64,000 nucleotides of DNA from Nitrospirota bacterium (GCA_016219645.1 JACRLR010000034.1:1-64000), one strand, 5' to 3'; shown: positions 1-8,253, counted from the first letter of the stretch. The notes: generated by a model not told the origin, from the sequence alone. Made by a program: numbers and translations.

Positions 1-68
1 AACCGTTCCCGGCGAGTGGGCTTGCGATACTGTTCAAACGTAACCTCGGCAAATGTCGATTGCTGCAT
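1..68 (-). CDS. IS5-family transposase, N-terminal fragment cut by window edge
   Basis: Reading the minus strand from an ATG at 68 gives MQQSTFAEVTFEQYRKPTRR, then ER and an open frame into the window edge. This resembles the opening of IS5-group DDE transposases, which typically start MKQ-TFA...KPTRRE-FL. The catalytic part lies outside the window. A terminal repeat and a target-site-like CTAG lie just upstream (121-141), as expected for an intact element end. The family call rests on about 22 residues plus the element boundary. Confidence 0.72.
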   Translation of the reverse strand, partial: MQQSTFAEVTFEQYRKPTRRER

Positions 69-137
69 GGGCGCGCCTCCCGTTCAGTGCTGCGCTACCC
101 TTAGCACATCATGAACGGAGAATAAATCAGACCTTCC
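1..137 (-). mobile_element. IS5-family insertion sequence, one end
   Basis: The element enters from the left edge and ends at 137. Read outward to inward on the minus strand, its tip begins GGAAGGTCTGATTTATTC, which resembles IS5-group terminal repeats. The next four bases outside (138-141) are CTAG, fitting the YTAR target typical of IS5. The other end and its duplicate CTAG are not in the window. Confidence 0.68.
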
Positions 138-271
138 CTAGTTGCGTTGTAGATCGTCTCATCGGCATTCTCCCTTTCTCAAAAGAAGTGAAAAGACCTC
201 CATTAAAACCCTTCTATAGATGAAGACCACCAGCTAGCACCTTCCGTCTTTTGGGAATTTTGATTCTACCA

Positions 272-623
272 CATAACCCGCATTATTCATGTTCGCTTCT
301 GCTGCAATCGCGGAGATGGAAGTCGGAACCTGATGTGGAACTCTTTCTTCGCGCCAGGATCATGTATATGGCGCTCGGCCTCGCAAGCGCGGTGACGACG
401 CACCTGGACGCGGTGGCCCGGTATCCAGGCAGGCGGGCTTGCCGTTCGGTCGGTCAACATACTGTTGGGGACTGGCGCCCATCTTACTTTGGCGCCTGCC
501 CCCGTTTTGGGAGTGGGACAGGCACCGCCGAATACGGCGGAGCCTGTCCCCTATCTCCGCGCGCCTGTCTCGCATGGCGACTGCGCGATTTCGCGACGAA
601 CCGTCATGAATAATGCTGGTTAG
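272..623. repeat. 352 bp non-coding segment bounded by inverted repeats
   Basis: The left end (272-291) and the right end (605-623, read in reverse) share TAACCnGCATTATTCATG with one mismatch. The interior is GC-rich, palindromic and lacks a coding frame. It looks like a MITE-like element or the ends of a decayed insertion sequence. No flanking duplication was found by eye, so mobility is inference. Confidence 0.5.
515..550. repeat. GC-rich hairpin
   Basis: Arms GGGACAGGCaCCGCCG and CGGCGGaGCCTGTCCC flank an AATA loop, with a single A-A mismatch. There is no T-run, so it is not a classical terminator. It lies inside the 272-623 segment. Confidence 0.6.
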
Positions 624-665
624 GCGTCGGAATGTGTGCCATCTGGCGGACTGGATGTGTGGAGT

Positions 666-695
666 TTGACTCCCCGGAAATCCCTGTGGTACGGT
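666..695 (+). promoter_or_regulatory. Possible sigma-70 promoter for the Mrp gene
   Basis: TTGACT (666-671), an 18 bp spacer and TACGGT (690-695) precede the ATG at 737. The -10 box is a poor match, so this is only a candidate. Confidence 0.25.
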
Positions 696-736
696 CAACA
701 TCTGTGTATTCGCCAAGTTAGTGAGGAGTTTCCGTT

Positions 737-1657
737 ATGGCGGTTGAAAAAGATCTGAAGACCATTCTTGGAAAATTGAAGTACTCAGACGACGCCAAAG
801 TGCTCGCACAGATTTCAGAAAATACTAAACAGGTCCATGCTCGCATGGCCGGCATCACGCACAAGTTGGTCGTCATGAGTGGGAAGGGCGGGGTGGGTAA
901 GAGCATGACCACGGTCAATCTGGCCTTGGCTTTTGCTCGGCAGGGCATGAAGGTCGGACTTTTAGACGTGGATCTGAATGGGCCTTGTGTGCCTCGCATG
1001 TTGGGCTTGCACGGTCAGTCATTAACGATGACGCCTGAGGGCGCGGTTCCCCCGGTTGGGCCCCTCGGTCTGAAAGTCGCGTCGATGGATTTCTTCTTGG
1101 ATGATGCATCGCCGGTTCGTTGGAAAGGGCCGATGGATGTCAGCCCGGTCTGGTTAGGGTTGATGGAAATGAATGTCATTCGAGAATTCCTGGCTGATGT
1201 CGTCTGGGGTGAGCTCGATTATCTGCTGGTCGATCTCCCTCCTGGGGCTGCGGCGGACAAGCCGCCGGTCATTGCCGGGTTTATTCCTGACCTGGCGGGA
1301 GCGATTGTCGTCACGACGCCATCAGAAGTGGCATCGGATGTGGTGCAGAAGTCGGTCACCTATGCCCGCGACATCGGTATCAAGGTCATGGGCATGGTCG
1401 AAAATATGAGCGAGTATCGCTGTCCTTCTTGTGGTGAAGTGAACGAGTTGTTCGAGGGCAATACCGAGGCGATGTGTGAGATGCTAGACCTGCCGTTGCT
1501 CGGACGGATTCCCTTCGACCGGAAACTCGCGCGCACGTTCGACAAGGGGGAGCCATTGCTCGACGAAACCTATCCGACGATTCAACGCTACCAAGATATT
1601 GCCGGGCGTATCAGAACGTTACTCGATTACAAGAAGGTGCTGGCTGATAAACTGTGA
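737..1657 (+). CDS. Mrp/NBP35-type P-loop ATPase (iron-sulfur carrier family)
   Basis: This 306-residue protein of the SIMIBI class binds ATP and is expected to act in cytosolic Fe-S cluster carriage or transfer. The deviant Walker A GKGGVGKS is at about 49-56, a DVDLNGP segment is near 77-83, the LPPG motif is at 167-170, and a C-x2-C pair (C229, C232) sits where Mrp proteins bind a bridging cluster. An N-terminal stretch of about 40 residues precedes the nucleotide-binding core. A GAGGAG-like ribosome site precedes the ATG. The PCP-reductase-like gene follows 24 bp downstream and is probably co-transcribed, so the two may share a cofactor or cluster-related role. The family is clear; the client is not. 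Confidence 0.9.
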   Translation: MAVEKDLKTILGKLKYSDDAKVLAQISENTKQVHARMAGITHKLVVMSGKGGVGKSMTTVNLALAFARQGMKVGLLDVDLNGPCVPRMLGLHGQSLTMTPEGAVPPVGPLGLKVASMDFFLDDASPVRWKGPMDVSPVWLGLMEMNVIREFLADVVWGELDYLLVDLPPGAAADKPPVIAGFIPDLAGAIVVTTPSEVASDVVQKSVTYARDIGIKVMGMVENMSEYRCPSCGEVNELFEGNTEAMCEMLDLPLLGRIPFDRKLARTFDKGEPLLDETYPTIQRYQDIAGRIRTLLDYKKVLADKL

Positions 1658-1681
1658 TGCAATGCATCGAAGAGGAGACCC

Positions 1682-2440
1682 ATGAAATTCGTATGCCTCA
1701 ACTGTGAAACCTACATGAACTTTGAGAAGGTGGAAAAGCCTGGAGAGGATTCGCTCGGCGTGTTCTTCGGTTGTCCCTCTTGCAATGCCAAGTTTTCCAT
1801 GGTCACGAATGCAGGCGAAACTCAGATGGTCAGTTCTCTCGGGGTGAAGCTGGGTGGGCGTACCGTTGAGGCTGAGCCGTTCGAGATGACTCGGGGCACG
1901 CTGAAAGACGAAGTAGCCGCAGGCTCTGGTCAGATGGCAGCGTATTTGAACGAGAAGATCCAAGGTGGTCAGCCAGCGGTCGCAGCAGCGACGGCTACAC
2001 CGGCAGCCAAGCCTGGAGAGAAGTCCGGCGGCGGTTGCCCCTTCTCCGCGATGGTGGCTGAAATGGGCCTCACTTCCAGCGGGAAGCCCGGTAACGCCGG
2101 AGCGGCGACTTCGGAGTTCGCCTGGTCGCCCGATGCGAAGGAAAAGCTCGACCGGCTTCCTTCGTTCGTGAAGCCGATGGTACAGAGCAGTGTGGAGGCC
2201 TATGCTCGTAAGCAGGGATACAAGACCATCACGTTACAAGTGATGGACGACTCCAAGAACGACTCGAGCAATGGAACTAGCTGGACGCCAGAAGCCGAGA
2301 AGCGGCTTGAAAACATTCCGGACTTTATCCGTCCCATGGCCCGTAAGGAAGTCGAGCGGGTGGCGAAGGAGCGCGGGATGGCGACTATTACGGCCCAAGT
2401 GATGGATGACGTGAAGGAGAAGTTCCTCAAGTTTATGTAG
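1682..2440 (+). CDS. Zinc-ribbon protein with two PCP-reductase-like C-terminal domains
   Basis: This 252-residue protein has an N-terminal zinc-ribbon-like module (C5-x2-C8 and C31-x2-C34), an Ala/Pro-rich linker with a GGGCPF cysteine, and two tandem copies (about 147-190 and 200-248) of a roughly 45-residue unit. Both copies read W-(S/T)-P-(D/E)-A..L..(I/L)P.F(V/I)(K/R)PM and end in T(L/A)QVMDD. That unit matches the short domain at the C-terminus of light-independent protochlorophyllide reductase subunit B. Nothing else here suggests photosynthesis, so the domain is probably used for another purpose. It follows the Mrp gene by 24 bp and ends at a strong terminator. The reaction or partner is unknown. 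Confidence 0.78.
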   Translation: MKFVCLNCETYMNFEKVEKPGEDSLGVFFGCPSCNAKFSMVTNAGETQMVSSLGVKLGGRTVEAEPFEMTRGTLKDEVAAGSGQMAAYLNEKIQGGQPAVAAATATPAAKPGEKSGGGCPFSAMVAEMGLTSSGKPGNAGAATSEFAWSPDAKEKLDRLPSFVKPMVQSSVEAYARKQGYKTITLQVMDDSKNDSSNGTSWTPEAEKRLENIPDFIRPMARKEVERVAKERGMATITAQVMDDVKEKFLKFM

Positions 2441-2467
2441 GGACAGGACCCATCCGAAAGTGCCCGC

Positions 2468-2500
2468 AAAGGCCCATCCAGTTTTTCTGGATGGGCCTTT
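2468..2500 (+). terminator. Rho-independent terminator after the Mrp/PCP operon
   Basis: Perfect 14 bp arms AAAGGCCCATCCAG and CTGGATGGGCCTTT surround a T5 loop. The hairpin can work in either direction. It lies 28 bp past the stop at 2440 and argues against a 2491 start for the next gene. Confidence 0.85.
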
Positions 2501-2559
2501 CAATTGATGCCCCTGCCCCCCCTTGCAGGTTACGAGCCGATTCCCCTACAGTGGGCTGC

Positions 2560-3102
2560 ATGATCCGCACATTTCAGGGAATAAAACCCATCATCCCCGA
2601 CTCCTGTTTTATCGACGAAACAGGCGTCGTCATCGGCGATGTGGTGGTGGGTGAGTACTGTAGTGTCTGGTTCCATGCCGTCGTTCGAGGAGACGTGCAC
2701 TTTATCAGGATTGGTGACAGGACAAACGTGCAGGATCTCTGCATGCTCCATGTCACCCACGATACCCATCCGCTGATCATCGGCAACGAGGTGACGATCG
2801 GCCATGGGGCCATCCTCCACGGCTGCACGATTAAAGATCGTGTGCTGATTGGCATGGGAGCTATTATCATGGACGGCGCCGTAATCGGAGAAGACTCTAT
2901 CGTGGGAGCCGGAGCCCTGATCACAGAACAAACCATTGTGCCACCCAAGAGCCTGATCCTTGGTTCGCCCGCGAAGGTGAAACGACCGGTCACGGTGGAA
3001 GAACTCGCGTGGATTAAGGAGTCGGCGGAGAACTACGTGAAGTACGCGGGCCAGTATATGGACAGCACCTCAAAAGCCAAACCGGGTTTCCGAATCTCAT
3101 AG
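2560..3102 (+). CDS. Gamma-carbonic anhydrase / YrdA-like left-handed beta-helix protein
   Basis: This 180-residue hexapeptide-repeat protein has an imperfect I/V-G-x-x-x pattern throughout. The expected ligand region is present, with HVTHDTHP and IGHGAILHG supplying the histidines of gamma-class carbonic anhydrases. The arginine in VRGDV and the following NVQD segment also fit. The likely role is zinc- or iron-dependent CO2/bicarbonate interconversion in the cytoplasm, though many relatives lack measured activity. The start at 2560 (MIRTFQG) is chosen because it aligns with the family and an upstream start at 2491 would lie inside the terminator. It stands alone, convergent with the 3149-3853 gene. 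Confidence 0.88.
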   Translation: MIRTFQGIKPIIPDSCFIDETGVVIGDVVVGEYCSVWFHAVVRGDVHFIRIGDRTNVQDLCMLHVTHDTHPLIIGNEVTIGHGAILHGCTIKDRVLIGMGAIIMDGAVIGEDSIVGAGALITEQTIVPPKSLILGSPAKVKRPVTVEELAWIKESAENYVKYAGQYMDSTSKAKPGFRIS

Positions 3103-3112
3103 CCCGGTCTAT

Positions 3113-3147
3113 CCGCGCTTCACGCTTCACGAACGACGCTTCACCTC
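3113..3147. repeat. CACG-type degenerate repeat, copy 1 (short)
   Basis: A run of CTTCACG-like units (CGCTTCACGCTTCACGAACG and onward) fills the gap between two convergent genes. The same unit family recurs at 14005-14040, 53214-53275 and 57530-57608. Confidence 0.5.
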
Positions 3148-3148
3148 T

Positions 3149-3853
3149 TTATCCCTTGCCAATTTCAATGAAACAGATTGGATCACCCACCAGTGCCGTC
3201 GGATATTCATGTCTTCCAACCCGATAGGTCACTCGATGCTGGTGGCACCACTCTGCAATCCAGAGAACTTCTTCTGTGGTTGTCGTGACGAAACCAGGCC
3301 GCGTGAGTTTTCCCATACAACGTGCAACCAGGGCACGCACGGTACGACGTTCTTTGCCAAACTTCAGCGGGTCGAGGGTCAGCGGATTGCCTCGGCCGTA
3401 CGACAGAGGCGACAGATGTGGGAACCGTTCAGGGTCGTTCAATACACTGACGATCCACAAATGATCAAAGCGACCCTTCGCGCTGGCTGCATCAGCCAGA
3501 TGGAACGTGAGTGGGACGGAATGGCAGGCATGGTTGAGGGCTGCAACTTCTGCGCTCCGAAGATTATAGGGCTCTACCATTCGACCTAGTTCTACCATTT
3601 CCATGATCAATGCCGGAAGCTCTGTCACCCCAGCGCCGACATAGAGACTGCGGCCGCCCCGTCCAAGTTTCCCCCTCAATGCCGCGGCGACTCGACTCCC
3701 AAGCCGATCACAGGGCCCCCGCTTCGCTCGCCAAAACTCATCGCCACCCTCGTAACAGTAGACAGGCCCTAGTGCGTCATAGTCGAGACCCCCGTACACC
3801 TGAGCCACGAGACGTCGGGTCGCAGGGCCCAGCTTCGTACGACTTGCCATCAT
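3149..3853 (-). CDS. Hypothetical protein, possibly methyltransferase-like
   Basis: This 234-residue soluble protein is not firmly recognised. A segment near 70-75 (SLYVGAGVTELPAL) resembles the glycine-rich SAM-binding loop of class I methyltransferases. It is followed by an acidic position (MVEPYNL) and later by HLADAAS and FDHLWIVSVLND, which could be motifs II-IV. No specific subfamily motif is visible. Its start overlaps the stop of the upstream M28 peptidase gene by 4 bp (ATGA), so the two are translationally coupled and form the 3' end of the trmFO-xerC-argB gene run. Confidence 0.5.
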   Translation of the reverse strand: MMASRTKLGPATRRLVAQVYGGLDYDALGPVYCYEGGDEFWRAKRGPCDRLGSRVAAALRGKLGRGGRSLYVGAGVTELPALIMEMVELGRMVEPYNLRSAEVAALNHACHSVPLTFHLADAASAKGRFDHLWIVSVLNDPERFPHLSPLSYGRGNPLTLDPLKFGKERRTVRALVARCMGKLTRPGFVTTTTEEVLWIAEWCHQHRVTYRVGRHEYPTALVGDPICFIEIGKG

Positions 3854-4725
3854 GGCCGTACTCCAGCGATCTGGATCACGGTCGTGGCTACTGTCGTCAC
3901 GACAGAGGAGAGAAAATCAAGATTGAGTGTGTCCACGGTATCAGTATGACGATGGTAATGGGGATTCCGAAAATTCGCTGTATCGGTCAACACTACGGCT
4001 GGATAACCTGCATCCCAAAAAGATGCATGGTCACTGCGGCGGGTATGGGGCATCGCCTCTCCTCGGCCTGGCACTACTAACGATAGAGTCTTGAGCTGCG
4101 CAGCAGGCTCCTGGGCCTCCTGTTCTATCTGACGCACCAAAGACCTGGATGCCTCGTTGCCCACAATGGCGATGAAATCTCCCTGGGTCGGCACCGCGAT
4201 AGGGATATCAGGAGGAGATTGCTGTGTGTCGGCCTGGCTCCTGGCGAACCCGACACATTCCAGGATAATCGCGCCGGCTAACTCGCGCCCTTCGGCCTTC
4301 AAGCGGGATGCGAAGGCCTGACTCCCCAGTCGATCCTGCTCTTCAAGGCAGAATGCCACGAGCCAGACCGGTCTTGTGAGAGGTTGTGCACGCAGGCGAG
4401 AAGCCACTTCAAGAAGGACAACCAGGCCGCTTGCGTTATCATCTGCACCCGGTGACCCGGACACAGTGTCGTAGTGGGCCCCGATCAGGAGGGGAGACAA
4501 CTCTTTCCAGTCTCCTGGCCAGTCCGGATTCCTGGTCGCCACCACATTTCGATAGACCTTGCCCCAGGCACTCAAGAGCTGACTGCTGGAGGCCCATCCA
4601 GCCTTGGAAAACTGCGTTGATAGATAGTGTGCTGCCCTCCGAAGCGCTCGAGGACTTGTGTCAGGATGCCGCTCGCCGACAAGGGCCTCAAGATGACGGT
4701 TGATTCGGAAGCGCTCGTGTACCAC
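3850..4725 (-). CDS. M28-family zinc metallopeptidase (aminopeptidase-like)
   Basis: This 291-residue enzyme of the M28 family is expected to remove N-terminal residues or cyclise peptides using two zinc ions. The ligand motifs are in order: GAHYDT, GADDNASG with the bridging aspartate, the CLEEQD glutamate pair, the ILECVGF acid (Glu where many relatives have Asp) and the C-terminal NPHYHRHTDT histidine. No clear signal peptide is seen, so a cytoplasmic location is likely. The gene lies 21 bp after argB and overlaps the next gene by 4 bp. Confidence 0.85.
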   Translation of the reverse strand: MVHERFRINRHLEALVGERHPDTSPRALRRAAHYLSTQFSKAGWASSSQLLSAWGKVYRNVVATRNPDWPGDWKELSPLLIGAHYDTVSGSPGADDNASGLVVLLEVASRLRAQPLTRPVWLVAFCLEEQDRLGSQAFASRLKAEGRELAGAIILECVGFARSQADTQQSPPDIPIAVPTQGDFIAIVGNEASRSLVRQIEQEAQEPAAQLKTLSLVVPGRGEAMPHTRRSDHASFWDAGYPAVVLTDTANFRNPHYHRHTDTVDTLNLDFLSSVVTTVATTVIQIAGVRP

Positions 4726-4746
4726 AACGAAAGACTGCCCGGGCGG

Positions 4747-5643
4747 CTACGATGTAATCTCGGTTCCAATACCTTTACGCGTGAATACTTCGAGGAGAAT
4801 GGCATGCGGAATCCGGCCGTCGATGATATGGGCTTTGCCGACGCCGCCGCCGAGGGCATCCAGACAGGCATGAACCTTGGGCAACATCCCCTCGCTGATC
4901 GTGCCCTTTTTGACCATCCGCTGCACATCTTTGCGGGAGACTGTCGAGAGGTGGCGCCCATTCGTATCGCGAATCCCTTTTACGTCGGTCATCATGACCA
5001 GCTTTTCTGCCCCGAGTGCCGCGGCCATTGCCCCAGCTACCAGATCGGCATTGATGTTGTACGTATTCCCTTCCCGGTTCGTGCCGATGGGCGCGATGAC
5101 CGGAATATAATGATCCTGCTGCAGTTTCCTCACCAACGTGGGATCGATGGACTGGACCTCTCCAACCAAGCCAAAATCCTCGTCCCCTTCACCGTCATTG
5201 AGATCCTTTTCTAGGCTTGCCGCCCAGGCTTTTGCGGTCAGTGGGCGAGAGAGCATGAGCCCGCCATCCTTACCACTCAAGCCGACCGCGAGGCCACCAT
5301 GGCGATTCAGGAGATCCACGATTTCCATATTGATCTTGCCGGCCAACACCATTTCCACGATTTCCATCGTGGCCTCATCTGTGACCCGCACACCATGACG
5401 GAACCTGGCTTCGATACCAAGGCGTTGAAGCATCTTGTCGATTTGAGGCCCACCGCCGTGCACAATGACCGGGTTGAGACCTACGTATTTCAGAAGCACG
5501 ACATCTTGGGCGAACCGCTCTTTCAACGGCGCATCGGTCATAGCATGACCGCCATATTTGATGACAATCGTCTTGCCCTTGAATGTGCGGATGTACGGCA
5601 ACGCTTCGATCAGGACGTTGGCTTTTTTAATCAGTCTGTTCAT
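4747..5643 (-). CDS. argB: Acetylglutamate kinase
   Basis: ArgB phosphorylates N-acetyl-L-glutamate with ATP in the second step of arginine synthesis. The 298-residue protein shows the amino-acid-kinase fold: KYGGHAM near the N-terminus, VHGGGPQID for substrate and phosphate contacts, GLSGKDGGL, and the INADLVAGAMAAAL nucleotide-binding segment. The start at 5643 (MNRLIKKANVL) fits the family; an in-frame ATG at 5667 adds eight atypical residues. A further N-terminal helix would indicate arginine feedback, and ANVLIEALPYIRTF could be that element. No other arg gene is nearby. Confidence 0.95.
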   Translation of the reverse strand: MNRLIKKANVLIEALPYIRTFKGKTIVIKYGGHAMTDAPLKERFAQDVVLLKYVGLNPVIVHGGGPQIDKMLQRLGIEARFRHGVRVTDEATMEIVEMVLAGKINMEIVDLLNRHGGLAVGLSGKDGGLMLSRPLTAKAWAASLEKDLNDGEGDEDFGLVGEVQSIDPTLVRKLQQDHYIPVIAPIGTNREGNTYNINADLVAGAMAAALGAEKLVMMTDVKGIRDTNGRHLSTVSRKDVQRMVKKGTISEGMLPKVHACLDALGGGVGKAHIIDGRIPHAILLEVFTRKGIGTEITS

Positions 5644-5764
5644 GTTCTGGCTCCCATGGAGAGACATGTGCGAACGGCATGAAACGGGGGGCGAGCACGG
5701 TTGTGATGCGCATCGCCACCCGACAATAAGTTGACGCAGAGGGTTGCCCGTGACCGCATGAAGA

Positions 5765-6721
5765 TCATGGCTTGACGTCCTTCACAACACGCGCACTGGT
5801 CGGACGACCGGCTCGCGGATGAGTCTTATCATAGACGGCCAGGAGCTGGTCTGTGGCCAAGTGCGTATACTTCTGGGTTGTGCTCAATGAGGCATGCCCA
5901 AGCATTTCTTGAATCGATCGCAGATCGGCCCCTTCGTCGAGAAGGTGGGTGGCAAAGGAGTGGCGCAATGTATGGGGACTCACAGGGCCACCGGCAAGCC
6001 GGTTGGAATAGCGGGCTACAATGCGGGCGACGCTTCGGGTCGTGAGCCGTCCGCCTCGGCTATTGCGAAAGATCGGCAATGAAACGCGCTTCGCCTTTAT
6101 TGTCAGATCTCGAGATTTCGTGACAGGCTGCTGATTCAAGTAGGCCTGAATGGCCTGTAGCGCGACCGCCCCGATCGGCACGATCCGTTCCTTTCGACCC
6201 TTTCCCCGCAAATGGATCAACCCATCGGACGAACGGAGATCTTCGAGATTGATCCCCACAAGCTCACTGACGCGAGCCCCGGTCGAATAGAGCGTCTCCA
6301 GCAAGGCGCGATCCCGGAGCGACCCTCCCGCCGGATCGGCAGGAAACTCCATCAGCGCCGCTGCGTCATCTTTGGTCAACACGCGTGGAAGATGCTTCGG
6401 CTGTTTTGGCGTTCTCACGGCCTCGGCAGGATTGACGCCGACCATGCCTTCTCGTTGTAGATAACGAAAGAAGCTACGGAGAGAGGCGAGCTTCCGAGCC
6501 ATCGACGTACTTTTCTCGCGCTTGTGGTCCAACCAATGAAGATAGGCGCGGATGGATTCGGTTGTCACTGCAGCAGGATCGAGGGTGGGCCTTCTCGGAT
6601 TGTCCTTACTGGTAAAGGACTGAAACTGTCGAAGATCCGACGCATAGTTGCGCACTGTTTCCTGCGATGCATGACGTTCGAGCTCGAGGAACGTCATAAA
6701 AGCTCGAATTGCGTCATCCAT
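5765..6721 (-). CDS. xerC: Tyrosine recombinase XerC
   Basis: This 318-residue site-specific recombinase probably resolves chromosome dimers at dif with a partner. An N-terminal SAM-like DNA-binding domain covers about 1-95. The catalytic domain has R (TGARVSELVG), K (RGKGRKERIVP), HTLRHSFATHL, LGHASLSTTQKY and the nucleophile tyrosine in KYTH. Its length is typical of XerC/XerD. It overlaps the 3' end of trmFO by 28 bp, a pairing also seen in several other phyla, and argB follows. XerC rather than XerD is inferred mainly from this context. Confidence 0.9.
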   Translation of the reverse strand: MDDAIRAFMTFLELERHASQETVRNYASDLRQFQSFTSKDNPRRPTLDPAAVTTESIRAYLHWLDHKREKSTSMARKLASLRSFFRYLQREGMVGVNPAEAVRTPKQPKHLPRVLTKDDAAALMEFPADPAGGSLRDRALLETLYSTGARVSELVGINLEDLRSSDGLIHLRGKGRKERIVPIGAVALQAIQAYLNQQPVTKSRDLTIKAKRVSLPIFRNSRGGRLTTRSVARIVARYSNRLAGGPVSPHTLRHSFATHLLDEGADLRSIQEMLGHASLSTTQKYTHLATDQLLAVYDKTHPRAGRPTSARVVKDVKP

Positions 6722-8010
6722 CCCGTCAGATCCTCAAGCGCCCGTTGCCCCGTGAGCCGTCGTTTGCGTTCCTTGTCTCTGGTCGGTGTAGCAAGGGGAG
6801 GGAAAAGCCCAAAATTCGTATTCATTGGCTGAAAGTGCCGAGGGTCTGAGGTCGTAATGTGCGAGACGAGACAGCCATGGGCTGTGGTGGGAGGCGGCGT
6901 CACCAACGGCAATCCTGCCAGACTACGAGAGGCATTAATTCCTGCCAATCCTCCCATAGCGGCGGAATCCGTATAGCCCTCGACGCCGACCAGCTGCCCT
7001 GCAAAAAAGAGCGTGCCGCGTGCTTTGAACTGAAGCGTATCGCGCAGCAGGCGGGGAGAATTGATAAACGTGTTGCGATGCAGGCTGCCGTAACGCAAAA
7101 ACTCCGCCTGCTCGAGCCCGGGAATCATGCGGAACACCCGCTTCTGCTCCCCATAGGTCAATTTAGTCTGAAACCCCACGAGATTGTAACAGGACCGATG
7201 GGCATTTTCCGTACGGAGTTGTACGACAGCATAGGGGCGGGCGCCAGTTTTGGGGTTCTCAAGGCCCACTGGCTTTAACGGACCGAACTGCATGGTCTGG
7301 CGGCCTCGTTCTGCCATGACTTCGATGGGAAGGCACCCTTCAAAGTAGGGTGTCTTTTCAAATTCTTTGGGTTGGACTTTCTCCGCTGAGCGCAACGCAT
7401 CATAGAAGGCGTTGTAGGCCGGCTCGTCCATGGGACAATTGAGATAATCATTCCCGCCCTTGTCGTAGCGGGATGCGAGAAATACGACATCCATGTTGAT
7501 GGAGTCGGCATCCACGATCGGAGAGATCGCATCGTAGAAATACAAATGCTTCGAATCGGTTAGTTGTGCAATGGCTTGAGACAATTTGTCAGAGGTCAGC
7601 GGGCCGGTCGCGACGATGCATATACAGTCGGTTGGAATCTCCGTCACCTCTTCATGCAGAATGCGAATGTTCGGATGTCCCTCCAAAGCTTGGGTAATCT
7701 TGAACGAAAACTGCTCGCGATCAACGGCTAGGGCCGACCCAGCTGGAACCCGTACGTCATCCGCCACCCGAATAATCAGTGAGTTGAGACGGCGCATTTC
7801 TTCCTTCAGAATGCCTGGGGCGTTCAGCACATCCGCAGAGCCGAGTGAATTCGAGCAGACCAGCTCGGCCATCCCGCCAGTCTTGTGCGCTTGCGTCATT
7901 TCTTTAGGCCGCATTTCGTGCAGCGTGACTTTCGCTCCACGATTGGCCGCCTGCCAAGCCGCCTCAGACCCGGCCAGCCCGCCACCGATAATGACGATGT
8001 CATCGCGCAT
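6694..8010 (-). CDS. trmFO: Methylenetetrahydrofolate-tRNA-(uracil-54) methyltransferase
   Basis: TrmFO makes ribothymidine at tRNA position 54 using methylene-THF and FADH2, in place of SAM-dependent TrmA. The 438-residue sequence opens with the FAD-binding dinucleotide motif IIGGGLAGSEAAW and the TLHEMRP segment typical of the family. It retains LVCSNSLGS with the catalytic cysteine and the C-terminal GQLVGVEGYTDSAAMGGLAGINA flavin-contact region. It heads the minus-strand gene run through xerC and argB, and a tRNA-Val gene lies upstream on the opposite strand. Confidence 0.96.
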   Translation of the reverse strand: MRDDIVIIGGGLAGSEAAWQAANRGAKVTLHEMRPKEMTQAHKTGGMAELVCSNSLGSADVLNAPGILKEEMRRLNSLIIRVADDVRVPAGSALAVDREQFSFKITQALEGHPNIRILHEEVTEIPTDCICIVATGPLTSDKLSQAIAQLTDSKHLYFYDAISPIVDADSINMDVVFLASRYDKGGNDYLNCPMDEPAYNAFYDALRSAEKVQPKEFEKTPYFEGCLPIEVMAERGRQTMQFGPLKPVGLENPKTGARPYAVVQLRTENAHRSCYNLVGFQTKLTYGEQKRVFRMIPGLEQAEFLRYGSLHRNTFINSPRLLRDTLQFKARGTLFFAGQLVGVEGYTDSAAMGGLAGINASRSLAGLPLVTPPPTTAHGCLVSHITTSDPRHFQPMNTNFGLFPPLATPTRDKERKRRLTGQRALEDLTGWMTQFELL

Positions 8011-8137
8011 TCGAGTGAAACTCCGCGAAGAAAGACTAACCCTCGTGAAAAATGTGGGCGAAGAGCGGGGGCATTGTAGGAACCTGTTTTTGGGGATGTC
8101 AAGGTGACCGTGCTATGCCTGACGCAGGGCGCCACGG

Positions 8138-8167
8138 TTGATCCGATTTATAACCCCATGCTAGACT
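8138..8167 (+). promoter_or_regulatory. Promoter for tRNA-Val
   Basis: TTGATC (8138-8143) and TAGACT (8162-8167) are separated by 18 bp. Transcription would start about 5 bases before the mature tRNA at 8179. Confidence 0.45.
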
Positions 8168-8178
8168 TTCTCACGTGT

Positions 8179-8253
8179 AGGCGATTAGCTCAGGGGTAGA
8201 GCGCTTCCTTCACACGGAAGAGGCCACTGGTTCGATACCAGTATCGCCTACCA
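8179..8253 (+). tRNA. tRNA-Val (anticodon CAC)
   Basis: The full cloverleaf is present: acceptor AGGCGAT/ATCGCCT, D arm GCTC...GAGC, anticodon stem CTTCC/GGAAG with loop TTCACAC, and T arm ACTGG-TTCGATA-CCAGT. The discriminator is A and CCA is encoded. It reads GUG codons. Confidence 0.96.

Larger units (their letters stand above)
142..736. other. Intergenic region between IS end and Mrp gene
   Basis: No convincing gene is present. Short open frames on both strands mirror each other through palindromic sequence and have no recognisable domain. The region holds an imperfect inverted repeat pair (272-291 / 605-623), a GC-rich hairpin (515-550) and a weak promoter-like pair ahead of the Mrp gene. 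Confidence 0.6.

Noticed and set aside
600-630. Integron attC-like GTTAGGC
   Set aside because: Only one core-like site is seen, with no integrase, no cassette and no proper paired core.
251-716. Open frames of about 120 codons on both strands
   Set aside because: They overlap each other through palindromic sequence, lack ribosome sites and domains, and lie inside the segment with inverted ends.
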